DNA of 64,000 nucleotides from Methanobacteriota archaeon (GTDB lineage Archaea > Thermoplasmatota > Poseidoniia > Poseidoniales > Poseidoniaceae). The position numbers were made by a program, and so were the translations under genes. The notes under the pieces were generated by a model. The model was given only the letters and a program-made list of their open reading frames with translations. It was not told the origin of the DNA and did no database searches. Numbering within the stretch: the first letter of the stretch is position 1; each line of letters begins with the position of its first letter. The DNA lies in the NCBI GenBank assembly GCA_002720095.2, contig PBGP02000012.1, forward strand, positions 8,701 to 72,700, in the 5' to 3' direction. Below are positions 25,798 to 34,798 of this stretch, one piece after another.

Positions 25798-25850
25798 GAT
25801 GAATCATCCGAGTCTACCTTTTGGCTTCAAACCTACGCATGAATCTTACA

Positions 25851-27914
25851 TTATAATGAGATATTAAATTCTAGAGCACTAATTCCAAGAAATAGTATTG
25901 TTGAACTTAAAAACCCAAAAATTGAACCACTATTCAACAGTGGTAAACCTGCTTGAGGTTTTCCTAATGCTACGAATCCCATCAATACAAAATAACCGCA
26001 AAGCCCTCCAAGCATTGTAAATACTCCAATCCATAATGTGGCATCAATACCTAGAATTAATGTCCCTTCAGGTAGCCACGTAATGGCGGAAATAACAAGA
26101 ATTCCGGGGAAAATCACATCGCCTAAACCCATAAACATGGCATCTCTACTAGTTTCTTTTTTAATTTTGAGTTGCTTTTTGTCAAATTCATCGAATTTAT
26201 TCTTTCCAATGTCTGTTTCCTGAATCTCGGTAGTATCTTTAATCGCATTTTTCTCTTGAATAAATGAATAATTTTTTTCCTGAGGTGCTACTAATAATAT
26301 CGGTAATTTCAGATTGACCATAGTATCTGCCAAATCCAGCATGTGTTTTGATTTGTATACGGCCCAAGCATCATAAATTGCGGCGATGACCATAAATATT
26401 ATTATTAGCCAAGGTACGAAAGAAATTCCTAACATCGCAACTACTCCAGCACCTACAAGAATTCCAACTAAATTGACAACATACCATTCAGGTCTAAAAA
26501 ATAAGATTATCATCAGTATTACAGAAATTAAAAACCCGATTACCCCTGCCCATGGATTAACAATTTGAATTTGTTCTTCGCTTACAGTCATGAAATTCCA
26601 TGTTCCATTATTTTGTAAAAATATTACTGAATCGACACTATTATCTGAGGAATTTGATAGAACCATTTTAGTATTTTCCGTATTTTGATAACTTATATTT
26701 ATCTCTTCACTTAAGCTACTACTTCTAAACATTCTAATGTTTTCAGAGTCTAAAACAAATAGTTCATCTTGATATAGTTGATTGTAATTGGCTAGTAACA
26801 CAGATTTTATTGGTGCAGAAAAATATCCGCCATCTAACTTCATTCTAGTCTCTTGTGTTAGATTTGAATCATTTCCCTGATTGTAATTCCAAGAGTAAAC
26901 ATTTCCCTCTTCATCTCCAATTACTAACAGTTTTTGCTCTGTAAAACCGTCTTGCCAAAGTGAAGTCCCAAATGTTGCAGACGTAATTTTGTTGCTGTGA
27001 AAACTTTCAAACTGAACTAAAGTAGATTCATTTTCATCTGGTAAATTAAGTAATGCTATTCTATTCTCTGTGACCCAGATTAAGTCTTCTTTTGGAGTAG
27101 TCCAGACTTCTATTAATTTCTCATCTTTTATAAACTCAGGTATATCAAAACCATTATTCTCTCCCATTTTATACAATTTGTTGTCACTAGAAATATACCA
27201 TTCAGAATTATTTGTACTAAATCCAATTTTACAATCAATTTCATCAATTAAATCGTTATTAATATCAAAATTATCGTGTATTTTTAAAAAGTTATCATCA
27301 TTACAGATTACGATCCCTTCTGGAAATGATGTGTATGTAAAAGGTTCATCATTGGTATACATTAAAACCCCTTGCGTAGTAAGATTCAAAGGCCCTTTTC
27401 CGTTGTCGTTGAATGCATTAGAAAATTTATAAAATACATATCCCCCAAGTTCATCGGTTGTGGAGTTAATTAATTTTTGACTGGAAAAAAATCCATCATC
27501 GTGTTGTGTAACAATTTCAAATGTTGAATCTACAGTTTTAAATTCTAATGGTTCAACAGATGAAGTGATTACTAAATTTGTTAGAGGAATAGTTGCATAA
27601 CACAGAGCAATGAAAAGTATACCCAATATTCCGTATTTGATTATCCAATCTTTCTTTTTTTTAGCTAAGAAAATAATTGCAGCAGTGAAAACTAAAATAA
27701 GTACAAATTCTAAAATTATATTTCTTGCTTGACTAGCACCAGCCTCACCAAAAGCCCTGAACTCAGGCTTATCATAAAAAGGTTGAATTATAATACCTAT
27801 TACAATTGTAGTAACAAACATAAGAGCCATTCCAATCATGGATTGCCACTGTTCTTTCATGGCTAGAATCATTTCTTTGATTTGCGGAGTTCCGTTAATC
27901 GAATTTCCCTCCAT
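25851..27914 (-). CDS. Presenilin/signal-peptide-peptidase-like aspartyl protease with large exported insertion
   Basis: 687 residues. Catalytic motifs of the GxGD aspartyl proteases are present in late membrane segments: YD at 514-515 (in IYDAWAVYKSKHM, as in archaeal presenilin homologues) and GLGD at 596-599. The third motif, normally PALP, is AGLP near 655-658. Three membrane segments come first, followed by about 340 residues of exported, beta-rich sequence (about 120-460) resembling a propeller, then at least six more membrane segments. Archaeal presenilin homologues normally lack such a domain. It should cut membrane helices within the bilayer. The insertion could select substrates. 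It diverges from the FolC-like gene. Confidence 0.75.
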   Translation of the reverse strand: MEGNSINGTPQIKEMILAMKEQWQSMIGMALMFVTTIVIGIIIQPFYDKPEFRAFGEAGASQARNIILEFVLILVFTAAIIFLAKKKKDWIIKYGILGILFIALCYATIPLTNLVITSSVEPLEFKTVDSTFEIVTQHDDGFFSSQKLINSTTDELGGYVFYKFSNAFNDNGKGPLNLTTQGVLMYTNDEPFTYTSFPEGIVICNDDNFLKIHDNFDINNDLIDEIDCKIGFSTNNSEWYISSDNKLYKMGENNGFDIPEFIKDEKLIEVWTTPKEDLIWVTENRIALLNLPDENESTLVQFESFHSNKITSATFGTSLWQDGFTEQKLLVIGDEEGNVYSWNYNQGNDSNLTQETRMKLDGGYFSAPIKSVLLANYNQLYQDELFVLDSENIRMFRSSSLSEEINISYQNTENTKMVLSNSSDNSVDSVIFLQNNGTWNFMTVSEEQIQIVNPWAGVIGFLISVILMIILFFRPEWYVVNLVGILVGAGVVAMLGISFVPWLIIIFMVIAAIYDAWAVYKSKHMLDLADTMVNLKLPILLVAPQEKNYSFIQEKNAIKDTTEIQETDIGKNKFDEFDKKQLKIKKETSRDAMFMGLGDVIFPGILVISAITWLPEGTLILGIDATLWIGVFTMLGGLCGYFVLMGFVALGKPQAGLPLLNSGSIFGFLSSTILFLGISALEFNISL

Positions 27915-28006
27915 GTATAGGCTTCTATTGTCTCCTCTATCAGTCTGTCTGGTGAATTTTCATAAAAATCAATATATCTTCTGATGTTAGAAGGTTTGAA
28001 TTGAGT

Positions 28007-29227
28007 ATGGTGATTGAATGGCTGGAATCTTTACGAAAACAAGGAATGAAATTAGGTTTAGAGAATACTTCTTTAATTCTTTCTAGATTAGGTAATCCTC
28101 AAAATGACTTTCCTTCAATACATGTTGCTGGAAGTAATGGTAAAGGAACAACGTGTTCAATTTTATCGAACGCCCTCAGTTTACTAGGACTTAAAATTGG
28201 ATTATTCACTTCTCCACATCTTTGCAATGTCGAAGAAAGAATAAGAATTGATGGAAAACAGATATCAAATCTAGAGTTTATGGTTCATCTTAAAAACTTA
28301 CAACACGTTTGTGAAATCACCCCAAAAATCCAGCCAACATTTTATGAAGCGACGTTTATTACTGCAATGATGTATTTCTCTTCTGAAAAAATAGATAGAG
28401 CTGTAATTGAAACTGGGTTAGGAGGTAGGTTAGATGCTACAAGATTAGTAAATGCAGATTGTTGTATTTTGACCCAAATTTCACTAGAACACACAGATAT
28501 TCTAGGTGAAACATTGTCAGAGATTGCCAGAGAAAAATCTGCAATTGCTAGGGAAGGGATACCACTAATTTCAACGTGGAATGATTGTGAAAGCGTAAGA
28601 AAAATGATTTCTCAAGCTGTAAGTTCAGATGACTTGTTAGAGTGGTACAAACCTAATGAAGGAGAAAACTTTACGACCGAAGCAAAAAATTTGGCAAATC
28701 TTGCACTCACTAAGTTAGGTTATCCATCTAACTGTGACGAGGCACTAAAATTTACGTTTTGGCCAGGAAGAATGCATATCATAGATTATTCTCAAAGTTT
28801 TCAAATTATTTTAGATTGTGCTCACAACCCTAGTGGAATGCAAAGGTCACTGAGTGAAATCAAGAATCATCATAACGATATCAATCAGATAATATTTGGT
28901 TGCACTGAACAAGAAGATTTGGATAATTTTTTGATCCCTTTGGTAAGATTTATGCGTACAGTAAAAATACATAATTTAATACTATGTGAACCTGTTGGAG
29001 GTAGGACAAAAGGAGTTGAGACTAGAGTGTTGAAAAAGTATTTACATGCTTATTTTCCTAATTTGAATTTTTATGAGGAGCAAGACACATTCAATACTGT
29101 TAACAAGGCATTATCTTTTCCTAGTAAAAGTAAATTATTGTGTATTGGTAGTCTTTACTTAATTGGTAATATACTAAAGATTTTAAATCTAGACGACGCT
29201 GATTCCATGACAATTTTCCGAAAGTAA
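28007..29227 (+). CDS. folC: Folylpolyglutamate/dihydrofolate synthase-like Mur ligase (FolC family)
   Basis: 406 residues. ATP-binding P-loop AGSNGKGTT, the folate-loop region LFTSPHLCNVEERIRIDG, metal/carbamoyl region ETGLGGRLDATRL and the C-terminal ligase domain (LDCAHNPSGM) all fit FolC. The enzyme adds glutamate to dihydropteroate or folates. ATG at 28007 is used; a TTG two codons earlier is possible. A dCMP deaminase gene follows after about 38 bases, linking folate-dependent thymidylate supply with dUMP production. This link is inferred. Confidence 0.88.
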   Translation: MVIEWLESLRKQGMKLGLENTSLILSRLGNPQNDFPSIHVAGSNGKGTTCSILSNALSLLGLKIGLFTSPHLCNVEERIRIDGKQISNLEFMVHLKNLQHVCEITPKIQPTFYEATFITAMMYFSSEKIDRAVIETGLGGRLDATRLVNADCCILTQISLEHTDILGETLSEIAREKSAIAREGIPLISTWNDCESVRKMISQAVSSDDLLEWYKPNEGENFTTEAKNLANLALTKLGYPSNCDEALKFTFWPGRMHIIDYSQSFQIILDCAHNPSGMQRSLSEIKNHHNDINQIIFGCTEQEDLDNFLIPLVRFMRTVKIHNLILCEPVGGRTKGVETRVLKKYLHAYFPNLNFYEEQDTFNTVNKALSFPSKSKLLCIGSLYLIGNILKILNLDDADSMTIFRK

Positions 29228-29254
29228 AAATTAGGCGGTTTGTTTACGAGAGTT

Positions 29255-29260
29255 GGTGAG
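29255..29260 (+). promoter_or_regulatory. Strong ribosome binding site before a gene lacking ATG/GTG/TTG
   Basis: GGTGAG complements the 3' end of 16S rRNA and lies five bases before ATT 29266 (two before ATA 29263). Homology of the downstream protein begins just after these codons. Confidence 0.5.
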
Positions 29261-29265
29261 GAATA

Positions 29266-29697
29266 ATTAAATGGGATTCAAGATTTTTGAAACTTGCAGA
29301 ACATATTTCAGATTGGAGTAAAGACCCCTCTACAAAAGTAGGTTGTATTATTGTAGGAGAAGACAGAGAAATTAGATCAACTGGTTTTAATGGATTTCCT
29401 AGAGGAATCGAGGATACTGAGGAAAGATTAAGCATCCGAGAAAAGAAATACCCCTTGATTTGCCATGCCGAGGAAAATGCTATTATGCATGCAGCAAGAA
29501 TTGGAGTTTCATTGAAAAATTGTATAGCTTACGTTACTTGGCCACCTTGTAATAGATGCTCTAGATCATTAATACAAGCAGGAATTAAAAAAATTGTAAT
29601 TCCATCAAACATTGATATCCCTGAAAGGTGGAGTGAAGAATTTGATTTGTCTAAATCAATGTTAAATGAGGCAGGAGTTGAATTGAAAATTATTTAA
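29266..29697 (+). CDS. dCMP deaminase, apparent AUU (or AUA) start
   Basis: It hydrolyses dCMP to dUMP with zinc. The motifs are CHAEENAI (zinc His and catalytic Glu) and WPPCNRC (zinc cysteines). The SKDPSTKVGCIIVG and TGFNGFPRG segments match bacterial dCMP deaminases. The first canonical start in frame is TTG 29287. However, the reading frame upstream encodes KWDSRF, which continues the family's conserved N-terminus (W-D-x-R-F). The only candidate starts between the stop at 29257-29259 and that segment are GGA, ATA (29263) and ATT (29266), behind a GGTGAG ribosome binding site. I therefore annotate from ATT; 143 residues. A sequencing error is the alternative. Confidence 0.85.
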   Translation: MKWDSRFLKLAEHISDWSKDPSTKVGCIIVGEDREIRSTGFNGFPRGIEDTEERLSIREKKYPLICHAEENAIMHAARIGVSLKNCIAYVTWPPCNRCSRSLIQAGIKKIVIPSNIDIPERWSEEFDLSKSMLNEAGVELKII

Positions 29698-29758
29698 ATT
29701 TCTAAAATCAATCTTCGATTATGTTAATATGCCTTACCTCTTGAGTACGTTGAGTCGA

Positions 29759-30184
29759 ATGTCTAAAAAGGCTAAATTTAGTTTGCGCGAAAAAATTTCA
29801 AAAAAATGGGAATCAATCAGAGAACATCATTTAACGATATTAACAACTGTATTCGTAATTTCAATAGGAATGATGTTAGTAACACTTATTTTTGTATTTA
29901 CTGAGACATATAATGACTTGTCTCCAGAAAGAAATGCTCTAATCTGGATTTGTGGTATTTCAGGTTTACTCATTGCAATTTTATTATGGCCTGAATTTTT
30001 CTACCTTAGAGGCAGATACAATTTTTTAAGAGAGTTTATGAGAATTAATTCACCTTCTGAATTAAGGAAAGATCTTGCAGAAGCACAGGAGGCGGGTGAA
30101 ATTTTAGGACGAAGATATTACATTAGATTACAGGAATTCTTGCTTGAAAAAGATATTAAGATTAAAAAACGTAAATTTAAATGA
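29759..30184 (+). CDS. Small membrane protein, function unknown
   Basis: 141 residues from ATG 29759; the frame also has an ATG at 29729, but that lies inside a TATA-like element (TTAATATG), which favours the later start with a very short leader. Two membrane segments (about ILTTVFVISIGMMLVTLIFV and ICGISGLLIAILLW) are preceded by a basic N-terminus. A charged helical C-terminal tail ends in KIKKRKFK. It lies nine bases before signal peptidase on the same strand, so the two may work together. I do not recognise a family. Confidence 0.65.
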   Translation: MSKKAKFSLREKISKKWESIREHHLTILTTVFVISIGMMLVTLIFVFTETYNDLSPERNALIWICGISGLLIAILLWPEFFYLRGRYNFLREFMRINSPSELRKDLAEAQEAGEILGRRYYIRLQEFLLEKDIKIKKRKFK

Positions 30185-30193
30185 GGGATTTAA

Positions 30194-31183
30194 TTGAAAT
30201 ATTGGCCTTTGTTTAAAGAATTAATTCTAGCCACTAGTGCAATTTTATTGCTATTATTCGCTATGTATTCCTCAACAGGAAATTCACCACCTGTGGTGGT
30301 TGTGGAATCAGATTCTATGATGAATGATCCAGATGGTGAAATAGGGGCTATCGATGCTGGAGATTTAATATTGGTCCACGCTCCAGAGAGCAGGAAAATT
30401 ATCACCTATGCAGAAGCTATGGAAAGATCTATTGGTTCTAAAATTTATGAAAGCCATGGATTACCAGGAGATGTGATTGTATACGACAAAAACGGGGAAG
30501 ATAGAACACCAATAATACACAGGGCTATAATTTACGCAAGGGCTAATTTCACAGAAACTCCAGACAGGGTAAACAGTACATGTGAAAATGGAACATTTGA
30601 CTCCTTCCAAATAGACAAGAATGATAGCATTAAGGGAACATGTGTGATTACTTGGGATGTTGCAGGGACAGAAGTACGCAATTCGACAAAAATTAGTTGG
30701 GATTTTACTGAATATAAGTGTGATTTAACAGATAACGGGGCACATGCTCAATATCTCAGAATAATTGACTGGAGTCCTAAACATGAAGGTTACCTCACTT
30801 TGGGGGACAACAATAATTGTAACGTAGATCAAGGAGGAGCAGCAACTAATTTTACTACAGGTGGTGGTCTGAGCGATGGTTCGGGTAACCGAGTTGAAGC
30901 CGTGACTTCCGAGTGGGTTGAAGGAATTGCGGGGGCTGAAATACCTTGGTTTGGTTCTGTAAAATTAATGACTTTGGGTGCAACAACAGATTCGTCACCC
31001 GGGACATCCTACGTTCCTTCCAAAACATGGTTTTCTTTAACAGCTACAGTATTTGTTTTACTTATATCTCCAGTATTTTTAGAAGGCTTGGTAAATAAAT
31101 TTCTACAAAGATCTCCAGAAATGATCTCTTATTCCAACGAATCTATGAAAAACATTAATGAAAAATTAGAAGAATCAGAGTAA
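30194..31183 (+). CDS. Signal peptidase I (archaeal/Sec11 type) with large insertion
   Basis: 329 residues against about 150-220 usual. The N-terminal membrane segment is followed by ESDSMM (nucleophile S41), DAGDLILVHAPE, PGDVIVYDK and IIHRAI, with H109 replacing the bacterial lysine as in Sec11. A conserved LTLGDNNNCN follows at 202-210. About 80 residues are inserted between the His motif and GDNN, including two cysteine-containing strands, and a second membrane segment lies near the C-terminus. It removes signal peptides from exported proteins. It starts at TTG 30194 behind GAGGG. It overlaps the convergent next gene by nine bases. Confidence 0.85.
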   Translation: MKYWPLFKELILATSAILLLLFAMYSSTGNSPPVVVVESDSMMNDPDGEIGAIDAGDLILVHAPESRKIITYAEAMERSIGSKIYESHGLPGDVIVYDKNGEDRTPIIHRAIIYARANFTETPDRVNSTCENGTFDSFQIDKNDSIKGTCVITWDVAGTEVRNSTKISWDFTEYKCDLTDNGAHAQYLRIIDWSPKHEGYLTLGDNNNCNVDQGGAATNFTTGGGLSDGSGNRVEAVTSEWVEGIAGAEIPWFGSVKLMTLGATTDSSPGTSYVPSKTWFSLTATVFVLLISPVFLEGLVNKFLQRSPEMISYSNESMKNINEKLEESE

Positions 31184-31723
31184 ATCTTCTTCTATTTCTA
31201 CACCAGCTAGTCTATTTTTTGTTTTATATAATTTTTTTTCTATTTGACTTAAATTTTTACTAATAGAATCTAAATTTATTTGCTCAATTTTAGAAATAAT
31301 TGCCATTTTTTCCCTCCTTAAACTAGAAAATCTAGATCTTAAATTATCAGAAGATTGCTTTGATGTAATGTCACAAACCCAGTCTTCCAAGATTTCGATT
31401 AAATCATTAATATTTCCACCGTTATCAGTAAAATAAATTTCTTGATCCTTTGAAATCTTTAATAATATTTGTTCAGAATTAATTGTATGAGATCTAATAC
31501 TGCCAGAGATGTAGTTGGAAGGTGAGATGTATAGCCTTTGTTCTAATAGATAACCAACCCCATCTTCTTCAACGTCATACATGCTCATAGTGATTAAAGC
31601 AATATTATTTTCAAACCTTACCAGATATTCTGCAAAACCATCTTCTAGATGCCATAATTTAATTTTATTTGGTATTTCACCAATCTCGTCTAGGCACAAC
31701 TGCTCGAGCATTTTTGTATGCAT
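31175..31723 (-). CDS. Hypothetical soluble protein with C-terminal coiled coil
   Basis: 182 residues, no signal or membrane segment. The first 125 residues are mixed alpha/beta (FAEYLVRFENNIALITMSMY) without a known motif. The last 50 form a charged helix (SLRREKMAIISKIEQ onward). It is convergent with signal peptidase and overlaps it by nine bases. It diverges from the site-2 protease gene with about 90 bases between. I do not recognise it. Confidence 0.6.
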   Translation of the reverse strand: MHTKMLEQLCLDEIGEIPNKIKLWHLEDGFAEYLVRFENNIALITMSMYDVEEDGVGYLLEQRLYISPSNYISGSIRSHTINSEQILLKISKDQEIYFTDNGGNINDLIEILEDWVCDITSKQSSDNLRSRFSSLRREKMAIISKIEQINLDSISKNLSQIEKKLYKTKNRLAGVEIEEDLL

Positions 31724-31813
31724 TGTGGGTGTGTAGATTCTTTACTCAATAATATCATCGGTATTTTTCCATAAAATACTTTACTTCAAGAGTGAGGACT
31801 TAGAGGGGGGTGC

Positions 31814-33376
31814 ATGTCCAACGAGTGGTTAGAGGTAAACTTTAACGATTTCATATTTCCAATAATTTTAATTTTCTTTATATCTTGGTTGGTATTGTTG
31901 TCTAAGATGCAAAATAAAGGCATCTTAGATAAATTAAATGCTACCAAAGCATTGGGTTTTATTCTTATGTTACGAACCCAAAAGGGTATTAAATTATTAG
32001 AAAAAATATCCAAACCAAGAAAATTTTGGAGAATTTACGGCGAAGTATCATTGTGGGTTTGCAGATTATCTATGTTATTTATTGGATTACTAGTATTTTT
32101 GTCTATAATTCTATTTGTCATCAATGGACCAGCTGAAGACCCACCTCCAATTACCACCATGATCGCAGTTCCTGGAATAAATCCTGTTATTCCACTTGGT
32201 TGGGGTATAATTGCATTTATAATTTCACTTGTAATTCACGAATTTGGACATGGACTACTGGCTAGGGCTCACGGTATGCGCCTCCGCAGTTTTGGATTGT
32301 TAGTTCTTGGACCACTGCCGCTAGGAGCATTTGCAGAACCAGAATATGATGAGTTAACAAGGGCACCCAGAAAAGAAAGACAAAGAATGTTTGCTGCAGG
32401 TCCGTCAACTAACATTTTTATGGCTTTAATTTGTTTTTTCATGTTAGTTTTAGTTTCAAGCCAATTTTCTGCAATTCACTCAGGAATGCATGCCAGAGGG
32501 ATAATTCAGCATGAACAATCAGGAGCAAATTCATCGGGTCTAGAAGCATATGATATAATTACGCACATTAACAATTCAAAAATTGAGAACAAAGAATCTT
32601 TTGACAATGCATTATCAAAATATTCATCTGGAGATAATATTTCGTTGACAATTATACCAAAAGATAATTTGGACTCTACAATGCAATTAAATGTCACTCT
32701 CGGAGATGCATATGAATATAGATATTACAACTGGAATTTAAGCTCTGGAGAGGACCTGAATTCTGATGGCCAAATCGGGAGAGATGATTTTGACATTTTC
32801 TTAGAGAATAACAAGGATTTATTCGAAGAATTCGGAATGTCCGTAGAACCTGGTGATGCTTTTTTAGGAGTTAGTCAACTTGTTTCAAGCTCAAATGGCA
32901 TAGATAGATTAGCGGGACCATTTGCCAAAGACTCGACTGGTAATATTCTCAGTAAAACACTTTTTACACCCTTTCACTTAATGACTTTAATTTTTGAACC
33001 AATAAATAACAAAGGCAAAGCCATTAATTCATTCGAGGAAAGTATGCTCGTAGTCGATGATGAAGGTATAAGTGGATTCTTAGGAGCAGAAAATTTAATT
33101 TTAGTTATTGAATTCTTCTTTTGGTTAATTTGGGTCAATTTGTTATTAGGGTTGACGAATCTTATACCAATTTTACCATTCGATGGAGGTCATCTCTTTA
33201 GGGACATGTTTTATGGATCACTTGAAAATATAAATCGTTTAAGAAAAGCAATAGGGTTAAAAAAATGGCACCCTTTGAGACTTGAACAGTTCGTAAATAA
33301 AATTACAGGATGGAGTTCATTAGCGTTATTTTTCATTCTAATTCTAATGCTTGGGTTACCATACTTGGTAGGATAA
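31814..33376 (+). CDS. Site-2-protease-type (M50) intramembrane metalloprotease with PDZ domain
   Basis: 520 residues, multi-pass. Zinc motif HEFGH is at 142-146 inside a membrane helix, and the second motif NLIPILPFDGGHL is near residue 450. Between them is a PDZ-like domain (EAYDIITHINNSKIENKESF). It contains a calcium-type loop, DLNSDGQIGRDDFD, like a dockerin or EF-hand. Family members release membrane-bound regulators or cut remnants of signal peptides. It overlaps the convergent hjc-like gene by 44 bases. Confidence 0.88.
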   Translation: MSNEWLEVNFNDFIFPIILIFFISWLVLLSKMQNKGILDKLNATKALGFILMLRTQKGIKLLEKISKPRKFWRIYGEVSLWVCRLSMLFIGLLVFLSIILFVINGPAEDPPPITTMIAVPGINPVIPLGWGIIAFIISLVIHEFGHGLLARAHGMRLRSFGLLVLGPLPLGAFAEPEYDELTRAPRKERQRMFAAGPSTNIFMALICFFMLVLVSSQFSAIHSGMHARGIIQHEQSGANSSGLEAYDIITHINNSKIENKESFDNALSKYSSGDNISLTIIPKDNLDSTMQLNVTLGDAYEYRYYNWNLSSGEDLNSDGQIGRDDFDIFLENNKDLFEEFGMSVEPGDAFLGVSQLVSSSNGIDRLAGPFAKDSTGNILSKTLFTPFHLMTLIFEPINNKGKAINSFEESMLVVDDEGISGFLGAENLILVIEFFFWLIWVNLLLGLTNLIPILPFDGGHLFRDMFYGSLENINRLRKAIGLKKWHPLRLEQFVNKITGWSSLALFFILILMLGLPYLVG

Positions 33377-33914
33377 TTTGTTTTGAAACTAAATTATCAT
33401 GTTTATCTCTACACAAAAAAGCTAAAAATTTATTCAAGGGTAGCCCTTTCTCCCAGTTTATCATTGGGTTACCTTGGTTGGAAATGGGTAATTTCGGAAT
33501 TCTGCGTGCTATAATGGATAATTTACCTTTTAGATTATTTGTTTCAACTCTGAATATCCTCCAGGAATCTCCTCTTACTCCTTTTAATCTGTGGGCATAT
33601 AATGGCATTAAGCCTGTTTTTTCACCCTCTTTGACCATTGCTTCATATTGAATTTTCGTTCTACCAGAAAGATATAATTTTTTTGATTTTGTAGATTTTA
33701 CTTCTACAGGAAAACTTATGTCACCTCTCAAAGCAACGAGATCACCACTTCCCTCCATTCCACTTCCCGCTGCCCTAACTACAAGAAATGGACGATTGAT
33801 GACCATCATAATATGCGATTTCTCTATTTCACTACAACTACGTGTAATACTATCTATTGTTTTTCTATCACCACTTAGCACTCGTCTCAATTCTCTTTCA
33901 TATGAGCTGGACAT
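33333..33914 (-). CDS. hjc: Holliday junction resolvase (Hjc family)
   Basis: 193 residues. Core motifs of the archaeal resolvase are E6 in YERELRR, LVVRAAGSG, D58 in GDLVAL, and E71/K73 in PVEVKSTKS. It cuts four-way DNA junctions during recombination and replication repair. Two differences from typical Hjc (about 120-140 residues) are visible: about 25 extra residues between the first helix and the AAGSG strand, and a 60-residue C-terminal extension. The last 44 bases overlap the end of the convergent protease gene. Confidence 0.85.
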   Translation of the reverse strand: MSSSYERELRRVLSGDRKTIDSITRSCSEIEKSHIMMVINRPFLVVRAAGSGMEGSGDLVALRGDISFPVEVKSTKSKKLYLSGRTKIQYEAMVKEGEKTGLMPLYAHRLKGVRGDSWRIFRVETNNLKGKLSIIARRIPKLPISNQGNPMINWEKGLPLNKFLAFLCRDKHDNLVSKQIILPSMVTQALELE

Positions 33915-34016
33915 TGAGGGTACTATTTTGGCGAGCGTACTTGAGGTTTATGATAGTTTTAAATTTAAAATAGTGTTTTTATAAATCTTGGAGTTCTTCA
34001 GAAAATATTTTTTCTG

Positions 34017-34634
34017 TCATTCGTCGGTAGTATCTCGTCCTGGAAGTTGATCTTCTGTCTCTCTGTAAACTGTCCTCATAGCATCAATAAAGTTTTTATT
34101 TAGAACAATCATATGGTATTCTTCAATATTACACTCCTCACTATCCAGCCATTCAAGTAATAAACTAAACGTCATTTTAGCTCCCTCTCTATGTGGATAT
34201 GAAAAAATATCCATGGAAAACGGTGCAGCTGCTACGGATTTAATTTCTTTTTTACCCTGTATTGCGGTGAACATCGCAGAATATGTTTTAGGCAACAAAT
34301 CTCTTCTATTCTGATCTTGAGCAGGTCTTCTACAGTCTGGACTTACAACGTGTAATAAATACTTACATGAGAGATTATATGGTTTGTTGAACTTAGTAGT
34401 TGAAACGGGGCATGGAGGAAGGTTCAGTTTTCTCTGTTTAACTGAAATTTCTTTACACGCTTCTCTTAATTCTTCCCCTGCAACATCGTATACCTTAGCA
34501 TCAATTCCTTCTCTACCAGATAATCTATTATCTGAAGGTGTTGCAATAATATCAGCTTCATGTTTAGAAAGATCTCCATAGAATACTTTGAGGACTCCAT
34601 GTTTGCAGGTACGCTTCATGAGTAATTCTGCCAC
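34017..34634 (-). CDS. Macro-domain protein (ADP-ribose binding or hydrolase)
   Basis: 205 residues. It follows the macro-domain layout: FYGDLSKHEADIIATPSDNRL for the first ADP-ribose-binding loop, GREGIDAKVYDVAG for the glycine-rich loop (usually GGGVDGAI), and LLHVVSPD before the substrate loop. The usual NAAN is replaced by ATPSDN, so catalysis may differ. Family members remove ADP-ribose or O-acetyl groups, or bind ADP-ribosylated targets. Its neighbours are an Hjc-type resolvase and MC1; a DNA-repair link is only suggested. No toxin partner is seen. Confidence 0.65.
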   Translation of the reverse strand: MAELLMKRTCKHGVLKVFYGDLSKHEADIIATPSDNRLSGREGIDAKVYDVAGEELREACKEISVKQRKLNLPPCPVSTTKFNKPYNLSCKYLLHVVSPDCRRPAQDQNRRDLLPKTYSAMFTAIQGKKEIKSVAAAPFSMDIFSYPHREGAKMTFSLLLEWLDSEECNIEEYHMIVLNKNFIDAMRTVYRETEDQLPGRDTTDE

Positions 34635-34757
34635 ATTTACTAGCAGGTGAGGCCACCCTACATATTGACTTCGGTAAACAGATTCAACATTTTTCGTTTA
34701 ATGGAGTGTTGTATATTCGTTAAAACAACATTCAGTGACGCTTTTTCCATAGATTAG

Positions 34758-34765
34758 TTTATAAA
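34758..34765 (+). promoter_or_regulatory. TATA box of the MC1 gene
   Basis: TTTATAAA lies about 37 bases before the ATG at 34799. Ribosome binding site GAGGA lies eight bases before that ATG. The 120 bases before the TATA element show no gene. Confidence 0.55.
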
Positions 34766-34798
34766 GTCTTTGACATTAGTCCATTCGAGGAAAAAATT

